Below the pieces are notes generated by a model. The model saw only the letters and a list, made by a program, of their open reading frames with translations. It had not been told where the DNA came from and made no database searches. A program made the position numbers and the translations under genes. Positions 32,251 to 40,916 of a DNA stretch of 64,000 nucleotides are shown here, piece by piece. The DNA is from Rhodocyclaceae bacterium (GTDB lineage Bacteria; Pseudomonadota; Gammaproteobacteria; Burkholderiales; Rhodocyclaceae): positions 29,808 to 93,807 of the forward strand of contig JAEUNM010000088.1 in the NCBI GenBank assembly GCA_016791105.1. Direction: 5' to 3'. The number at the start of each line of letters is the position of its first letter. The first letter of the stretch is position 1.

Positions 32251-32622
32251 ATGGATTTGATCGCTCAACTCGAGCAGGAAGAAATTGCCCGCCTGAACAA
32301 AACCATTCCCGAGTTCGCCCCCGGCGACACCGTGGTGGTCCAGGTGAAAGTGAAAGAAGGTTCGCGCGAGCGTCTGCAGGCCTACGAAGGCGTGGTCATC
32401 GCCAAGCGCAACCGCGGCCTCAATTCCTCATTCATCGTGCGCAAAATTTCGTCCGGTGAAGGCGTCGAACGCACGTTCCAGACCTATTCCCCGGTGGTCG
32501 CGGCGATCGAAGTCAAGCGCCGCGGCGACGTGCGCCGCGCCAAGCTGTATTACCTGCGCAGCCGTTCCGGCAAATCCGCGCGCATCAAGGAAAAGCTGGC
32601 CAAGCCCGGCGGCGCGAAATAA
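32251..32622 (+). CDS. rplS: 50S ribosomal protein L19
   Basis: A 123-residue protein at the 30S-50S interface. It begins [20 protein letters not shown] and contains the conserved [19 protein letters not shown] and [28 protein letters not shown] is a strong ribosome binding site. It closes the rpsP operon and is followed by paired hairpins. Confidence 0.99.
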   Translation: MDLIAQLEQEEIARLNKTIPEFAPGDTVVVQVKVKEGSRERLQAYEGVVIAKRNRGLNSSFIVRKISSGEGVERTFQTYSPVVAAIEVKRRGDVRRAKLYYLRSRSGKSARIKEKLAKPGGAK

Positions 32623-32645
32623 ACCAGACCGCCGGCGAAACCAGA

Positions 32646-32706
32646 CGCCCGGCGCAGCCGCCGGGCGGCAATAAAAAACGGGGCTTGCAGCCCCGTTTTT
32701 TATTGC
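32646..32706. terminator. Strong bidirectional terminator between rplS and folE2, with a preceding hairpin
   Basis: The main stem pairs 32668-32684 with 32690-32706, 17 perfect base pairs around loop TTGCA, with a GC-rich tip and A6/T6 flanks, so a T run follows on both strands. Just before it, CGCCCGGCG (32646-32654) pairs with CGCCGGGCG (32659-32667). It separates the convergent rplS and folE2 genes. Confidence 0.92.
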
Positions 32707-32716
32707 CTGACACCCA

Positions 32717-33544
32717 CTAAGCGGTGCGCGTCTTGTCGTGCTCGATCAGCGCGTAGGCGGAATGATTGTGTATGGATTCAAAATTTTCCGCCTCCACCAC
32801 ATAGGCTTCGACGGCGTCCAGGCGGTTTAATTCGCCCGCCACGTCGCGCACCATGTCCTCGACGAATTTGGGGTTGTCGTAGGCGCGTTCAGTCACGAAT
32901 TTTTCATCGGGCCGTTTCAACAAACCGTACAACTGGCAACTTGCCTGGCGCTCGACCAGATCGATAATGTCTTCTATCCACACGAAGCCGCGCGTGCGCG
33001 CCGTGATGGTGACCGCCGAGCGCTGATTGTGCGCGCCGCGCTCGGAAATCTTTTTTGAGCAGGGGCACAGGCTGGTCACCGGTACAGCCACCTTCATCAG
33101 GTTTCGGAAACTGCCGCCGGCCTGGACTTCGCCCGTCAGCGTGACGTCGTAATCCATGAGGCTTTGCACGCCCGACACGGGCGCCGATTTATTCACGAAG
33201 TACGGAAATGCCATTTCGATGTGGCCGGTTTCCGCCTCCAGCCGCTCTATCATTTCGCGCAGCATTTCTTCGAAACTATCGACCGAAATTTCGCGCGCCT
33301 GGGCGTTCAGAATTTCGATGAAGCGCGACATGTGCGTGCCCTTGAAATTGTGCGGCAGGCTTACGTACATGTTGAAAGTGGCGATGGTGTGCTGCACGCC
33401 GCCGGAACGGTCGCTCACCTTGACGGGATGACGGATGGACTTGATGCCCACCTTGTCTATGGCAAGCCGGCGCGAATCCGCATAGGCCTGCACGTCGGCG
33501 ATGGGGCTTGCGCCGAGGGATTCGAGGGCGATGGATGTATTCAA
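32717..33544 (-). CDS. folE2: GTP cyclohydrolase I type 2 (FolE2)
   Basis: Converts GTP to 7,8-dihydroneopterin triphosphate, the first step of folate (and of queuosine-precursor) synthesis. It has 275 residues. FolE2 signatures are [23 protein letters not shown], the metal-cysteine region [11 protein letters not shown] and [10 protein letters not shown]. FolE2 enzymes use metals other than zinc and in some bacteria replace zinc-dependent FolE under zinc limitation. The start appears to be TTG at 33544, as no ATG lies near the family N-terminus. It is 59 bases downstream of dxs and may share its transcript. Confidence 0.95.
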   Translation of the reverse strand: MNTSIALESLGASPIADVQAYADSRRLAIDKVGIKSIRHPVKVSDRSGGVQHTIATFNMYVSLPHNFKGTHMSRFIEILNAQAREISVDSFEEMLREMIERLEAETGHIEMAFPYFVNKSAPVSGVQSLMDYDVTLTGEVQAGGSFRNLMKVAVPVTSLCPCSKKISERGAHNQRSAVTITARTRGFVWIEDIIDLVERQASCQLYGLLKRPDEKFVTERAYDNPKFVEDMVRDVAGELNRLDAVEAYVVEAENFESIHNHSAYALIEHDKTRTA

Positions 33545-33603
33545 AATGGATCAGCCTGATACTGGGTTCGCGCTAGCGTAACATTCCTGACAATACTGCT
33601 CAA

Positions 33604-35493
33604 CTAATCTGCCTCGCGCAGCAAAGCCTTTACGGCCGCCGCGATGCCCGGTGCGTCCAGGCCCAGTGCAGACAGCAGCAAATGGCTGTCGCCGTGGTCT
33701 ATGAAGCGGTCCGGCAGGCCCAGCCTATGCAGGCGCACCTTCACGTCGGCATCTTCGAGCACCCGCGCCACTTCGGCACCGGCACCACCTATGGCTGCAT
33801 TTTCTTCCAGCGTGACGAGCAACTCGTGGCTGCGCGCCATTTCCAGCACGCATTCCGCGTCGATGGGCTTGGCGTAGCGCATATTGACCAGCGTGGCGTC
33901 CAATTGTTCTGCCGCGGCCGTGGCGGCGACGAGCGGCGCCCCGAACGCCAGGAGCGCGGTGCGGCGGCCGCGCCGGCGCACTTCGGCCTTGCCCAGCGGC
34001 AGCGCCTGCATGTGTTCGCGCGGCGCCACACCGGGACCGCTGCCGCGCGGATAGCGCACCGCGACCGGATTATCCAGCGTGGTGGCGGTGAACAACATTT
34101 GGCGACATTCGTTTTCGTCCCCCGGCGTCATGACCACCATATTGGGCAGGCACAACAGATATGAAAGGTCGAAGGCGCCGTGATGCGTGGCGCCATCGGC
34201 GCCGACCAGACCGCCGCGGTCGAGCGCAAACACCACCGGCAGATTCTGGATGCAGATGTCGTGAATCAGTTGATCGTAGCCACGCTGCAGGAAGGTCGAA
34301 TAGATGGCCACCACCGGCCGCATGCCTTCGCAAGCCAGGCCGCCCGCAAAAGTGACCGCATGCTGTTCAGCGATGCCGACGTCGAAATAGCGATCCGGGT
34401 ATTCGGCCGCGAAGCGCACCATGCCCGAGCCCTCGCGCATGGCCGGGGTAATGCCCACGATGCGCGGATCGAGCGCCGCCATGTCGCAAAGCCAGTCGCC
34501 GAACACCTGGGTATAGGTAAGTTTGCTGCCGCCCTTGCCGCAGTCTATGCCGGACTGATGATCGAATTTCGACACGCCGTGATAGAGCACCGGATCGGCT
34601 TCGGCGAGCTTGTAGCCCTGGCCTTTTTTCGTGATCACGTGCAGGAAGCGCGGGCCGGACAGTTTGCGCAGATTGAGTAGCGTGGGCACCAGCGCGTCGA
34701 GGTCGTGGCCGTCGATGGGGCCGTAATAATGGAAACCGAATTCCTCGAACAGGGTGCCCGGCGCCACCATGCCCTTCACGTGCTCTTCGGCGCGCTTGGC
34801 CAGTTCCAGCATCGGCGGCATGACCGACAGCATGCGGCCGCCGGCGCGCCGCGCGGCATTGAAGGTGCGGCCCGACAAGAGCCGCGTCAGGTATTTGTTG
34901 AGGGCACCCACGGGCGGCGAAATCGACATGTCGTTATCGTTGAGGATGACGAGCAGGTCGCAATCTTCCACGCCGGCATTGTTGAGCCCTTCGAAAGCTT
35001 GCCCGGCGCTCATGGCGCCGTCGCCGATTACCGCCACCACCTTGCGCGCTTCGCCGCGCAGTTTTGCCGCTGCCGCCATGCCCAGCGCGGCAGAAATCGA
35101 GGTGGACGAATGCGCCGTGCCAAAGGTGTCGTAGTCGCTTTCCGAGCGGCGCGGAAACCCCGATATGCCGTGCAACTGGCGCAGGGTGTGCATCTGGCCG
35201 CGCCGCCCGGTGAGCACCTTGTGGCCGTAAGTCTGGTGGCCGACGTCCCACACGATGCGATCATGCGGCGTGTCGAACACGTAATGCAGCGCGATGGTCA
35301 GTTCGACCGTGCCGAGATTGGACGACAGGTGGCCGCCCGTGCGCGATACGGATTCAAGTAGAAATGCGCGCAACTCCAGGGCCAGTTGCGGCAAATCTTC
35401 GCGCGGCAACTGGCGCAGCTGCGCCGGATGGTCCAGCAGGTCGAGCAGCGGAAAATTCGACCCGGCTTGGTGGGGAGGCTGTTCGGTCTTCAA
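33604..35493 (-). CDS. dxs: 1-deoxy-D-xylulose-5-phosphate synthase
   Basis: Thiamine-diphosphate enzyme that joins pyruvate and glyceraldehyde 3-phosphate, the first step of the MEP isoprenoid pathway. It has 629 residues. Features: [13 protein letters not shown], the cofactor motif [17 protein letters not shown], and [12 protein letters not shown]; the transketolase pyrimidine domain has [17 protein letters not shown]. The start is a TTG that overlaps the ispA TGA (TTGA), which implies coupled translation. It lies in xseB-ispA-dxs. Confidence 0.97.
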   Translation of the reverse strand: MKTEQPPHQAGSNFPLLDLLDHPAQLRQLPREDLPQLALELRAFLLESVSRTGGHLSSNLGTVELTIALHYVFDTPHDRIVWDVGHQTYGHKVLTGRRGQMHTLRQLHGISGFPRRSESDYDTFGTAHSSTSISAALGMAAAAKLRGEARKVVAVIGDGAMSAGQAFEGLNNAGVEDCDLLVILNDNDMSISPPVGALNKYLTRLLSGRTFNAARRAGGRMLSVMPPMLELAKRAEEHVKGMVAPGTLFEEFGFHYYGPIDGHDLDALVPTLLNLRKLSGPRFLHVITKKGQGYKLAEADPVLYHGVSKFDHQSGIDCGKGGSKLTYTQVFGDWLCDMAALDPRIVGITPAMREGSGMVRFAAEYPDRYFDVGIAEQHAVTFAGGLACEGMRPVVAIYSTFLQRGYDQLIHDICIQNLPVVFALDRGGLVGADGATHHGAFDLSYLLCLPNMVVMTPGDENECRQMLFTATTLDNPVAVRYPRGSGPGVAPREHMQALPLGKAEVRRRGRRTALLAFGAPLVAATAAAEQLDATLVNMRYAKPIDAECVLEMARSHELLVTLEENAAIGGAGAEVARVLEDADVKVRLHRLGLPDRFIDHGDSHLLLSALGLDAPGIAAAVKALLREAD

Positions 35494-36386
35494 AATTCGC
35501 GTCTTGCTATGAAATCGGTCAATTCGGCAAGGCCTTGCGCGCGGTCGCCGAGGTCGGCCAGACTTTCGCGCGCCCGTGCGTGCAATTCGGCCGCAAATTC
35601 GCGCGCCTGCGCGAGGCCCAGCAGGCTGGCGTAAGTGGGCTTGTCGTGCAGTTGATCCTTGCCCGCCGTTTTGCCCAGCGTGGCGGTGCTGGCGGAACAG
35701 TCGAGTATGTCGTCCACGACCTGAAACAGCAAGCCGGCCGCACGCGCATAGTGGTCCAGCCGCTCCAGCACGGCGGCATCGGCGCCGTCGCCGCAGTGCG
35801 CGCCCAGCAATACCGCCGCGCGGATGAGGGCGCCGGTTTTGCGCACGTGCATGAATTCCAGATCTTCGGGCGACAAGCTTTGCCCCACATTGGCCAGATC
35901 GAGCGCCTGGCCGCCTGCCATGCCGCGCGACCCGGCAGCCTGCGCGAGCAGATGCAGCATGGCTACGCGCCCGGCCGCGTCTTCCGCAGCCAGATCGGCG
36001 GCCAATACCTGGAACGCCAGCGACTGCAGCGCATCGCCTACCAGCAAGGCGGTGGCTTCGTCGAACTGCACATGCACGGTCGGCTTGCCGCGCCGCAAGC
36101 TGTCATCGTCCATGCAAGGCATGTCGTCATGCACGAGCGAATAGGCGTGTATCAGTTCAACCGCACAGGCGGCGCGATCGAGCCGCTCCGGCGCTGCGCC
36201 GGCCACCCGCCCGGCGGCATGCACCAGCAGCGGCCGCACGCGCTTGCCGCCACCCAGCACGGCATAGCGCATGGCGGTATGCAGGCGTTGTGGCGCGATA
36301 TGCGCGGGCGGCAGCACGCGGTCCAGCGCAGTTTCGGTGCGGCTTTGAATCTGCCCCATCCAGGCAGCAAAATCCTGCGTGCTCAT
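35490..36386 (-). CDS. ispA: Polyprenyl synthetase, farnesyl diphosphate synthase type
   Basis: Adds isopentenyl units to allylic diphosphates to give farnesyl diphosphate. It has 298 residues. The first aspartate-rich motif is D87-D-M-P-C-M-D-D-D in [20 protein letters not shown], the second is QVVDDILD, and [10 protein letters not shown] binds the isopentenyl diphosphate. It overlaps xseB by ATGA and dxs by TTGA, so the trio is one tightly coupled operon. Confidence 0.97.
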   Translation of the reverse strand: MSTQDFAAWMGQIQSRTETALDRVLPPAHIAPQRLHTAMRYAVLGGGKRVRPLLVHAAGRVAGAAPERLDRAACAVELIHAYSLVHDDMPCMDDDSLRRGKPTVHVQFDEATALLVGDALQSLAFQVLAADLAAEDAAGRVAMLHLLAQAAGSRGMAGGQALDLANVGQSLSPEDLEFMHVRKTGALIRAAVLLGAHCGDGADAAVLERLDHYARAAGLLFQVVDDILDCSASTATLGKTAGKDQLHDKPTYASLLGLAQAREFAAELHARARESLADLGDRAQGLAELTDFIARREF

Positions 36387-36631
36387 GCGCCGGCGGCCGC
36401 ATCCGCGGCAGGAAGATCGTATTCGCGCCCGGCGTCGATCACGCGCACGCGCTGTTCGGCCGCAGCCAGGCGGCCCTCGGCGTAGCGCAACAGTGCCACG
36501 CCACGCTGATAGCGGGCGAGCGCTTCTTCCAGCGCGACCTCGCCGGATTCCATTGCAGCTACGATTTGCTCAAGTTCAGCGACGGCGGATTCAAAGCTTT
36601 GGGGGGTGTCAGATTCTGTGGCGTCGCTCAT
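36383..36631 (-). CDS. xseB: Exodeoxyribonuclease VII small subunit
   Basis: An 82-residue subunit of the single-strand DNA exonuclease VII. The family motif SFESAVAELEQIVAAMESGE and LEEALARYQRGVALLRYAE are clear, and the rest is a helical coil. It heads the xseB-ispA-dxs operon, and its 3' end overlaps ispA by four bases. The xseA partner is not in this window. Confidence 0.96.
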   Translation of the reverse strand: MSDATESDTPQSFESAVAELEQIVAAMESGEVALEEALARYQRGVALLRYAEGRLAAAEQRVRVIDAGREYDLPAADAAAGA

Positions 36632-36746
36632 GCCGTTGCAGCCCGGTAAAGCGCTACCTTAGCGCAAGTGGGGGCTTTCGGTCAAACCTTGCTTAAGTTA
36701 TACTGTTCGGCTTTTCTGCAACCGTCGTTTCAGGGATTGGGGGAAA

Positions 36747-37850
36747 ATGTCCGAAATCGCTTCCGCGCGCCGCCTTGCTCGTCCTCTTTCGCAGCTTCCC
36801 GCAGGCTGGTATTTCAGTGAGGACTTGTTCGAAATCGAAAAACGCCTGTTGTTCGACAACAGCGCGGGCTATGTCGGTCACGAACTCATGGTGCCGGAAG
36901 TCGGCAACTACCACACCCTGGAATGGATGGATCACGCCAAAATGCTGGTCAAAAACGGCCATGGTGTGGAACTCCTTTCCAACATTTGCCGCCATCGCCA
37001 GGCCATCATGCTGGAAGGGCGCGGCAGCGCCAGCAACATCGTTTGCCCCATCCACCGCTGGACTTACGACACCGGCGGCAAATTGCTCGGCGCGCCGCAT
37101 TTTCCGGACAATCCCTGTCTGCACCTGAACAAGAAGTCGCTGACAAACTGGCAAGGCATGCTGTTCGCCGGCCCGCGCGATCCGGCTGTCGATCTGGCCG
37201 GCATGACGCTGGCGCCGGACCTCGATTTTTCCGGTTATGTACTCGATCACGTGATGCTCCACGAGTGCAACTACAACTGGAAAACCTTCATCGAGGTTTA
37301 TCTCGAGGATTACCACGTCGAGCCCTTCCATCCGGGGCTGGGCAAATTCGTATCCTGCAACGATCTGTTCTGGCAGTTCGGCAACTGGTATTCCGTCCAG
37401 CGCGTCGGCATCAACAACAGTCTGGCGCGGCCGGGTACCAAAACCTATGAACGCTGGCACGCCGCGGTACTGGATTTTTACCAGGGCGCGGTGCCCGAAC
37501 ATGGCGCGATCTGGCTCACCTACTACCCGAACATCATGGTCGAGTGGTACCCGCACGTGCTGGTGGTAAGCCACCTGATTCCGCGCGGCATCGATCGCAC
37601 GACCAATGTGGTGGAGTTTTACTACCCCGAAGAAATTGCGTTGTTCGAGCGCGAATTCGTCGAAGCCGAACAAGCCGCCTACCGTGAAACGGCGCGCGAA
37701 GATGACGACATCGCCGAACGCATGGATCGCGGCCGCCGCCAGTTGGTGCTGGAGGGGCGCAATGAAGTCGGCCCCTACCAGTCGCCCATGGAAGACGGCA
37801 TGCAGCACTTCCACGAGTGGTATCGCGCCCAGGTGGCGAACTACCTCTGA
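36747..37850 (+). CDS. Rieske non-haem iron oxygenase, alpha subunit
   Basis: A 367-residue oxygenase of the aromatic-ring-hydroxylating type. The Rieske 2Fe-2S site is C81-R-H83 with C100-P-I-H103, and the mononuclear iron site is EDYHVEPFH with D188, H190 and H195. The C-terminal domain would hold the substrate; the substrate is unknown. No beta subunit, ferredoxin or reductase gene is adjacent, so electrons must come from elsewhere. GGGGGAAA is the ribosome binding site, and a TATACT -10-like box lies at 36699-36704. Members in this genomic spot are common in betaproteobacteria, but their physiological substrate is unclear to me. Confidence 0.92.
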   Translation: MSEIASARRLARPLSQLPAGWYFSEDLFEIEKRLLFDNSAGYVGHELMVPEVGNYHTLEWMDHAKMLVKNGHGVELLSNICRHRQAIMLEGRGSASNIVCPIHRWTYDTGGKLLGAPHFPDNPCLHLNKKSLTNWQGMLFAGPRDPAVDLAGMTLAPDLDFSGYVLDHVMLHECNYNWKTFIEVYLEDYHVEPFHPGLGKFVSCNDLFWQFGNWYSVQRVGINNSLARPGTKTYERWHAAVLDFYQGAVPEHGAIWLTYYPNIMVEWYPHVLVVSHLIPRGIDRTTNVVEFYYPEEIALFEREFVEAEQAAYRETAREDDDIAERMDRGRRQLVLEGRNEVGPYQSPMEDGMQHFHEWYRAQVANYL

Positions 37851-37915
37851 CACGCGCGGCGGGCGGCGTGCGCTGCCTGCATCCGCAGAACACGCCACGC
37901 CGCGTGCAGCACGTT

Positions 37916-38800
37916 TCACACCAGCCGCGTGCGCCGCTTTTCCATATAAAACCCGAACAGGCCGGCGTGCAGCGCGCGCAATTTGTCGCGCTGCCTGGCG
38001 AGGCTGCGCAGGTCGGCCGGCTTTTCCGCATCCAGTATGCGCTGCAGCAGGCAGGCGGCGCGCGCGGGCGCCGTGTCGGGCGCGATCGCGGCGTCGATTT
38101 CGCGGCTGGTGGCCGAATGTTCAACCAGATACCAGGCTGGAAACCAGGCTGCGATTTGTGCCGGATCGGTATTTTCCCAGGCGCGGTCGCGCGCGCAGTC
38201 GCGCCAGTCGCGCGCGAGCAAATCGTCGGCCAGTTCCGCGACGAGGGCCGGCAAGTGTTGCGGCGCGCGCCAGGCGAGCGCGAATAGCGTCGGTCGCGCC
38301 GCCGGCAATCCGCGCAGGCGGTGGCGTGCCAAGCTCAACCATTGCAATAACTCGGCATGCTGCCACCAGTCGGCGATGCCCAGCACTGCCGTTTCCACCT
38401 GGGCATATTCACCGCTGCGCAACCAGGCATAGGCCGCGTGTCCGGTCGGATGGGCGGCATCGAAAGCCAGGCTTTGCGCAGCGAGCGCGCAGTCGCGGTG
38501 AAATTGCGCCACGAAGGCGCGGCCGGCGTCCGCCATGCCGCGCCGTGCTGCCGGCTCCACCACGGCCTTGAGCCAGGCCGCCGCTGCGGCATGTACCGCC
38601 GCGTCGGCGGGTGGGCTGCGCCATACGGCGCACGCGTCGATCAGGGTTTGCAGCGCGCCCAGGCTGTCATAGTCGGGCGCTTCGGCACGCAGTTCTGCAA
38701 GCGCGGCGCGTGCGCCGTTGAGGTCGCGTGCCGCCAGTGCCGCGATCGCGCGGTTATTGAGCATGACGGCACGCGAATCCAGAAATAAATCCAGTTGCAA
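37916..38800 (-). CDS. Uncharacterised helical protein
   Basis: Protein of 294 residues I cannot assign to a family. It begins MQLDLFLDSRAVMLNNRAIA and continues AALAARDLNGARAALAELRAE, a TPR-like helical hairpin; the remainder is rich in Ala, Leu and Trp, with the basic tail YMEKRRTRLV. No signal peptide or membrane helix. The start is a TTG with GGGGGAG seven bases upstream; the frame upstream runs into the ypfJ-like gene and is rejected. It lies 49 bases after that gene on the same strand and so may be cotranscribed. Confidence 0.65.
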   Translation of the reverse strand: MQLDLFLDSRAVMLNNRAIAALAARDLNGARAALAELRAEAPDYDSLGALQTLIDACAVWRSPPADAAVHAAAAAWLKAVVEPAARRGMADAGRAFVAQFHRDCALAAQSLAFDAAHPTGHAAYAWLRSGEYAQVETAVLGIADWWQHAELLQWLSLARHRLRGLPAARPTLFALAWRAPQHLPALVAELADDLLARDWRDCARDRAWENTDPAQIAAWFPAWYLVEHSATSREIDAAIAPDTAPARAACLLQRILDAEKPADLRSLARQRDKLRALHAGLFGFYMEKRRTRLV

Positions 38801-38849
38801 TTCCGTCTCCCCCTGCGGACCTTGGCGCTGCCGGTCCGTGTGTGTGCGG

Positions 38850-39737
38850 TCATAACTGCGCCGACTGGAACGTATCGCAGGTGCGCAGATCGCCACTTTC
38901 CATACCGCGTTTGAACCAGCGCACGCGCTGCGCGCTGGTCCCGTGCGTGAATGATTCCGGTACCACCGTGCCGCGTGCCTCGCGCTGCAGGCGGTCATCA
39001 CCTATGGCCGCGGCGGCGGTCAGAGCCTGTTCCACCTCGCCCGGCTCCAGCCGGTGGCCGATGTGCTCGGCGCGGTGGCCCCATACGCCGGCGAAACAAT
39101 CCGCCTGCAATTCCAGCCGTACCGATAGCGCATTGGCTTCCGCGCGGCTGCGCGCATGCTGCTGGGCGGCATGCACTTTGGAAGAAATCCCGAGCAGATT
39201 TTGCACGTGATGGCCCACTTCGTGTGCGATCACGTATGCCTCCGCGAATTCCCCCGGCGCGTGAAAGCGCTCGCGCAGGTCGCGGTAAAACGCGAGATCT
39301 ATATAAACCTTCTGGTCGCCCGGGCAATAAAACGGCCCCATGGCGCTTTTTCCCGTGCCGCAGGCGGTAGGCGTGGCGCCGGAAAACAGCACCAGTTTCG
39401 GCTCCACATAGTTGCGGCCGTTGCGTCGGAATATTTCGTGCCAAGTGTCTTCGGTATCCGCCAATACCTTGGATACGAATTTTGCCATCGGATCGCCGGC
39501 CGGCGGCTTGTGCGACGCGGCCGGCGCGTGCTGCGCGGGCGGCGCGCGCTCCGATAGCAGGTTGAGCAAGGTCGATGGGTTGATGCCCAGAAAATAGCTC
39601 GCGACCAGCGCCAGTATCACCCCGCCTACGCCCAATCCACCGCCGCCGATAGGGAATCCGCCGCCGCCACCGCCGCCATAGGATTCGCCGCGGCGGTCTT
39701 CCACATTTGAGCTTTCGCGTTCGTCGTCGAGGCGCAT
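38850..39737 (-). CDS. ypfJ: Neutral zinc metallopeptidase, YpfJ family
   Basis: A 295-residue membrane-anchored putative peptidase. A glycine-rich N-terminus and one hydrophobic helix (about 34-52) are followed by the zinc-peptidase domain with H172-E173-V-G-H176, the third-ligand region LELQADCFAGVWGH, and a C-terminal THGTSAQRVRWFKRGMESG typical of this family. Natural substrates are unknown. It is divergent from the TAXI-TRAP operon. Confidence 0.95.
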   Translation of the reverse strand: MRLDDERESSNVEDRRGESYGGGGGGGFPIGGGGLGVGGVILALVASYFLGINPSTLLNLLSERAPPAQHAPAASHKPPAGDPMAKFVSKVLADTEDTWHEIFRRNGRNYVEPKLVLFSGATPTACGTGKSAMGPFYCPGDQKVYIDLAFYRDLRERFHAPGEFAEAYVIAHEVGHHVQNLLGISSKVHAAQQHARSRAEANALSVRLELQADCFAGVWGHRAEHIGHRLEPGEVEQALTAAAAIGDDRLQREARGTVVPESFTHGTSAQRVRWFKRGMESGDLRTCDTFQSAQL

Positions 39738-39869
39738 GGGCCATGTCCGCAGGTGCAGGAGGCGCTATCTTGGCACAAGCGCGTCGCGTCGCAGCGCCCG
39801 GCACCGCGTGCGCGCTGCAATGACGTGGGCGTGGCGGGCAAACGCAGGCTTGCAGATGCGCGTAAATTC

Positions 39870-39893
39870 GGTCAGGCTAACCGTTACCTGACC
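39870..39893 (+). promoter_or_regulatory. Inverted repeat adjoining the TAXI gene ribosome binding site
   Basis: GGTCAGG (39870-39876) and CCTGACC (39887-39893) flank TAAC/GTTA, giving about 11 paired positions with one bulged C. It ends four bases before the GAGG ribosome binding site of the TAXI gene, so it could be a repressor site or an mRNA hairpin that limits translation. Confidence 0.45.
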
Positions 39894-39910
39894 AGCCCGA
39901 GGTAATCCCC

Positions 39911-40864
39911 ATGAGCGCCTTGAATGCCCGCAAATTGCTCTGCGCGGCCCTGTTGTGTCTGCTCCCGCCTGCCCTCCATGCAGCCGAATTCATCAACGTG
40001 CTGACCGGCGGCACCAGCGGCGTGTATTACCCGCTTGGCGTCGCGCTGTCGCAAATTTACGGCAAGGCCCTGCCGAACGCCAAAGTTTCCGTGCAGGCAA
40101 CCAAGGCTTCGGCGGAAAACCTCAATTTGCTGCAGGCCGGGCGCGGCGAGGTGGGCTTTACGCTGGGCGATGCTTTGTCGGATGCCTGGCGCGGCGATGA
40201 GGAGTCCGGTTTCAAGACGCCGCTTAAAAAGCTACGCGGGCTGGCCGCGATCTATCCGAATTACGTGCAGATCGTGGCGGCGGCGGATTCCGGCATACGC
40301 ACACTGGCCGATCTCAAAGGCAAGCGCATATCGGTCGGCGCGCCGAAATCCGGCACCGAACTGAATGCGCGTGCCATCCTGAAAGCGGCCGGCCTCAGTT
40401 ATGCCGACTTTGCCAAGGTGGAATACCTGCCTTTCGGCGAATCGGTGGAACTGATGAAAAACCGTCAGCTCGACGTCACGCTGCAATCCGCCGGCCTGGG
40501 CGTGGCCTCGTTGCGCGACCTGGCGGTGGCGATCAAGGTGAGCTTTGTGCCGGTGCCGGCCGAGGTGGTCGCCCGGGTGGGTGACGCAGCCTATCAGCCG
40601 GCCGAAATCCCGCCCGGCACCTACGAAGGGCAGGGCGTTGCGGTGCCTACCGTGGCAATCCAGAATTTTCTGGTGACGCATGAAGCCGTGCCGGCCGCGA
40701 CCGTGTACCAGATGACGCGCTCGATGTGGGAAAACCTCGACGCGCTGGTTGCCGCACACGCCGCCGCGCGCGCCATGAAGCGCGAAAACGCCGCCAAAGG
40801 CTTGCCCCTGCCGCTGCATGCGGGCGCGGAACAGTATTACCGCGAAATCGGCTTGATCAAGTAG
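39911..40864 (+). CDS. TAXI-family TRAP transporter substrate-binding protein
   Basis: Periplasmic solute receptor of 317 residues. A signal peptide ends near LLPPALHA; the TAXI signatures are FINVLTGGTSGVYYPLGVAL, VQATKASAENLNLLQAGRGEVGF and NYVQIVAAADSGIRTLADLKGKRI. It would capture an organic acid (such as glutamate or a dicarboxylate) for the membrane permease encoded next. GAGG nine bases upstream is the ribosome binding site. It forms an operon with the fused permease and a DUF1850 gene. Confidence 0.95.
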   Translation: MSALNARKLLCAALLCLLPPALHAAEFINVLTGGTSGVYYPLGVALSQIYGKALPNAKVSVQATKASAENLNLLQAGRGEVGFTLGDALSDAWRGDEESGFKTPLKKLRGLAAIYPNYVQIVAAADSGIRTLADLKGKRISVGAPKSGTELNARAILKAAGLSYADFAKVEYLPFGESVELMKNRQLDVTLQSAGLGVASLRDLAVAIKVSFVPVPAEVVARVGDAAYQPAEIPPGTYEGQGVAVPTVAIQNFLVTHEAVPAATVYQMTRSMWENLDALVAAHAAARAMKRENAAKGLPLPLHAGAEQYYREIGLIK

Positions 40865-40916
40865 GTTTGCGCGGCATGGGCGCTGCTGCCGCAGGCCTCG
40901 CCGGAGGTGGTGGGCG

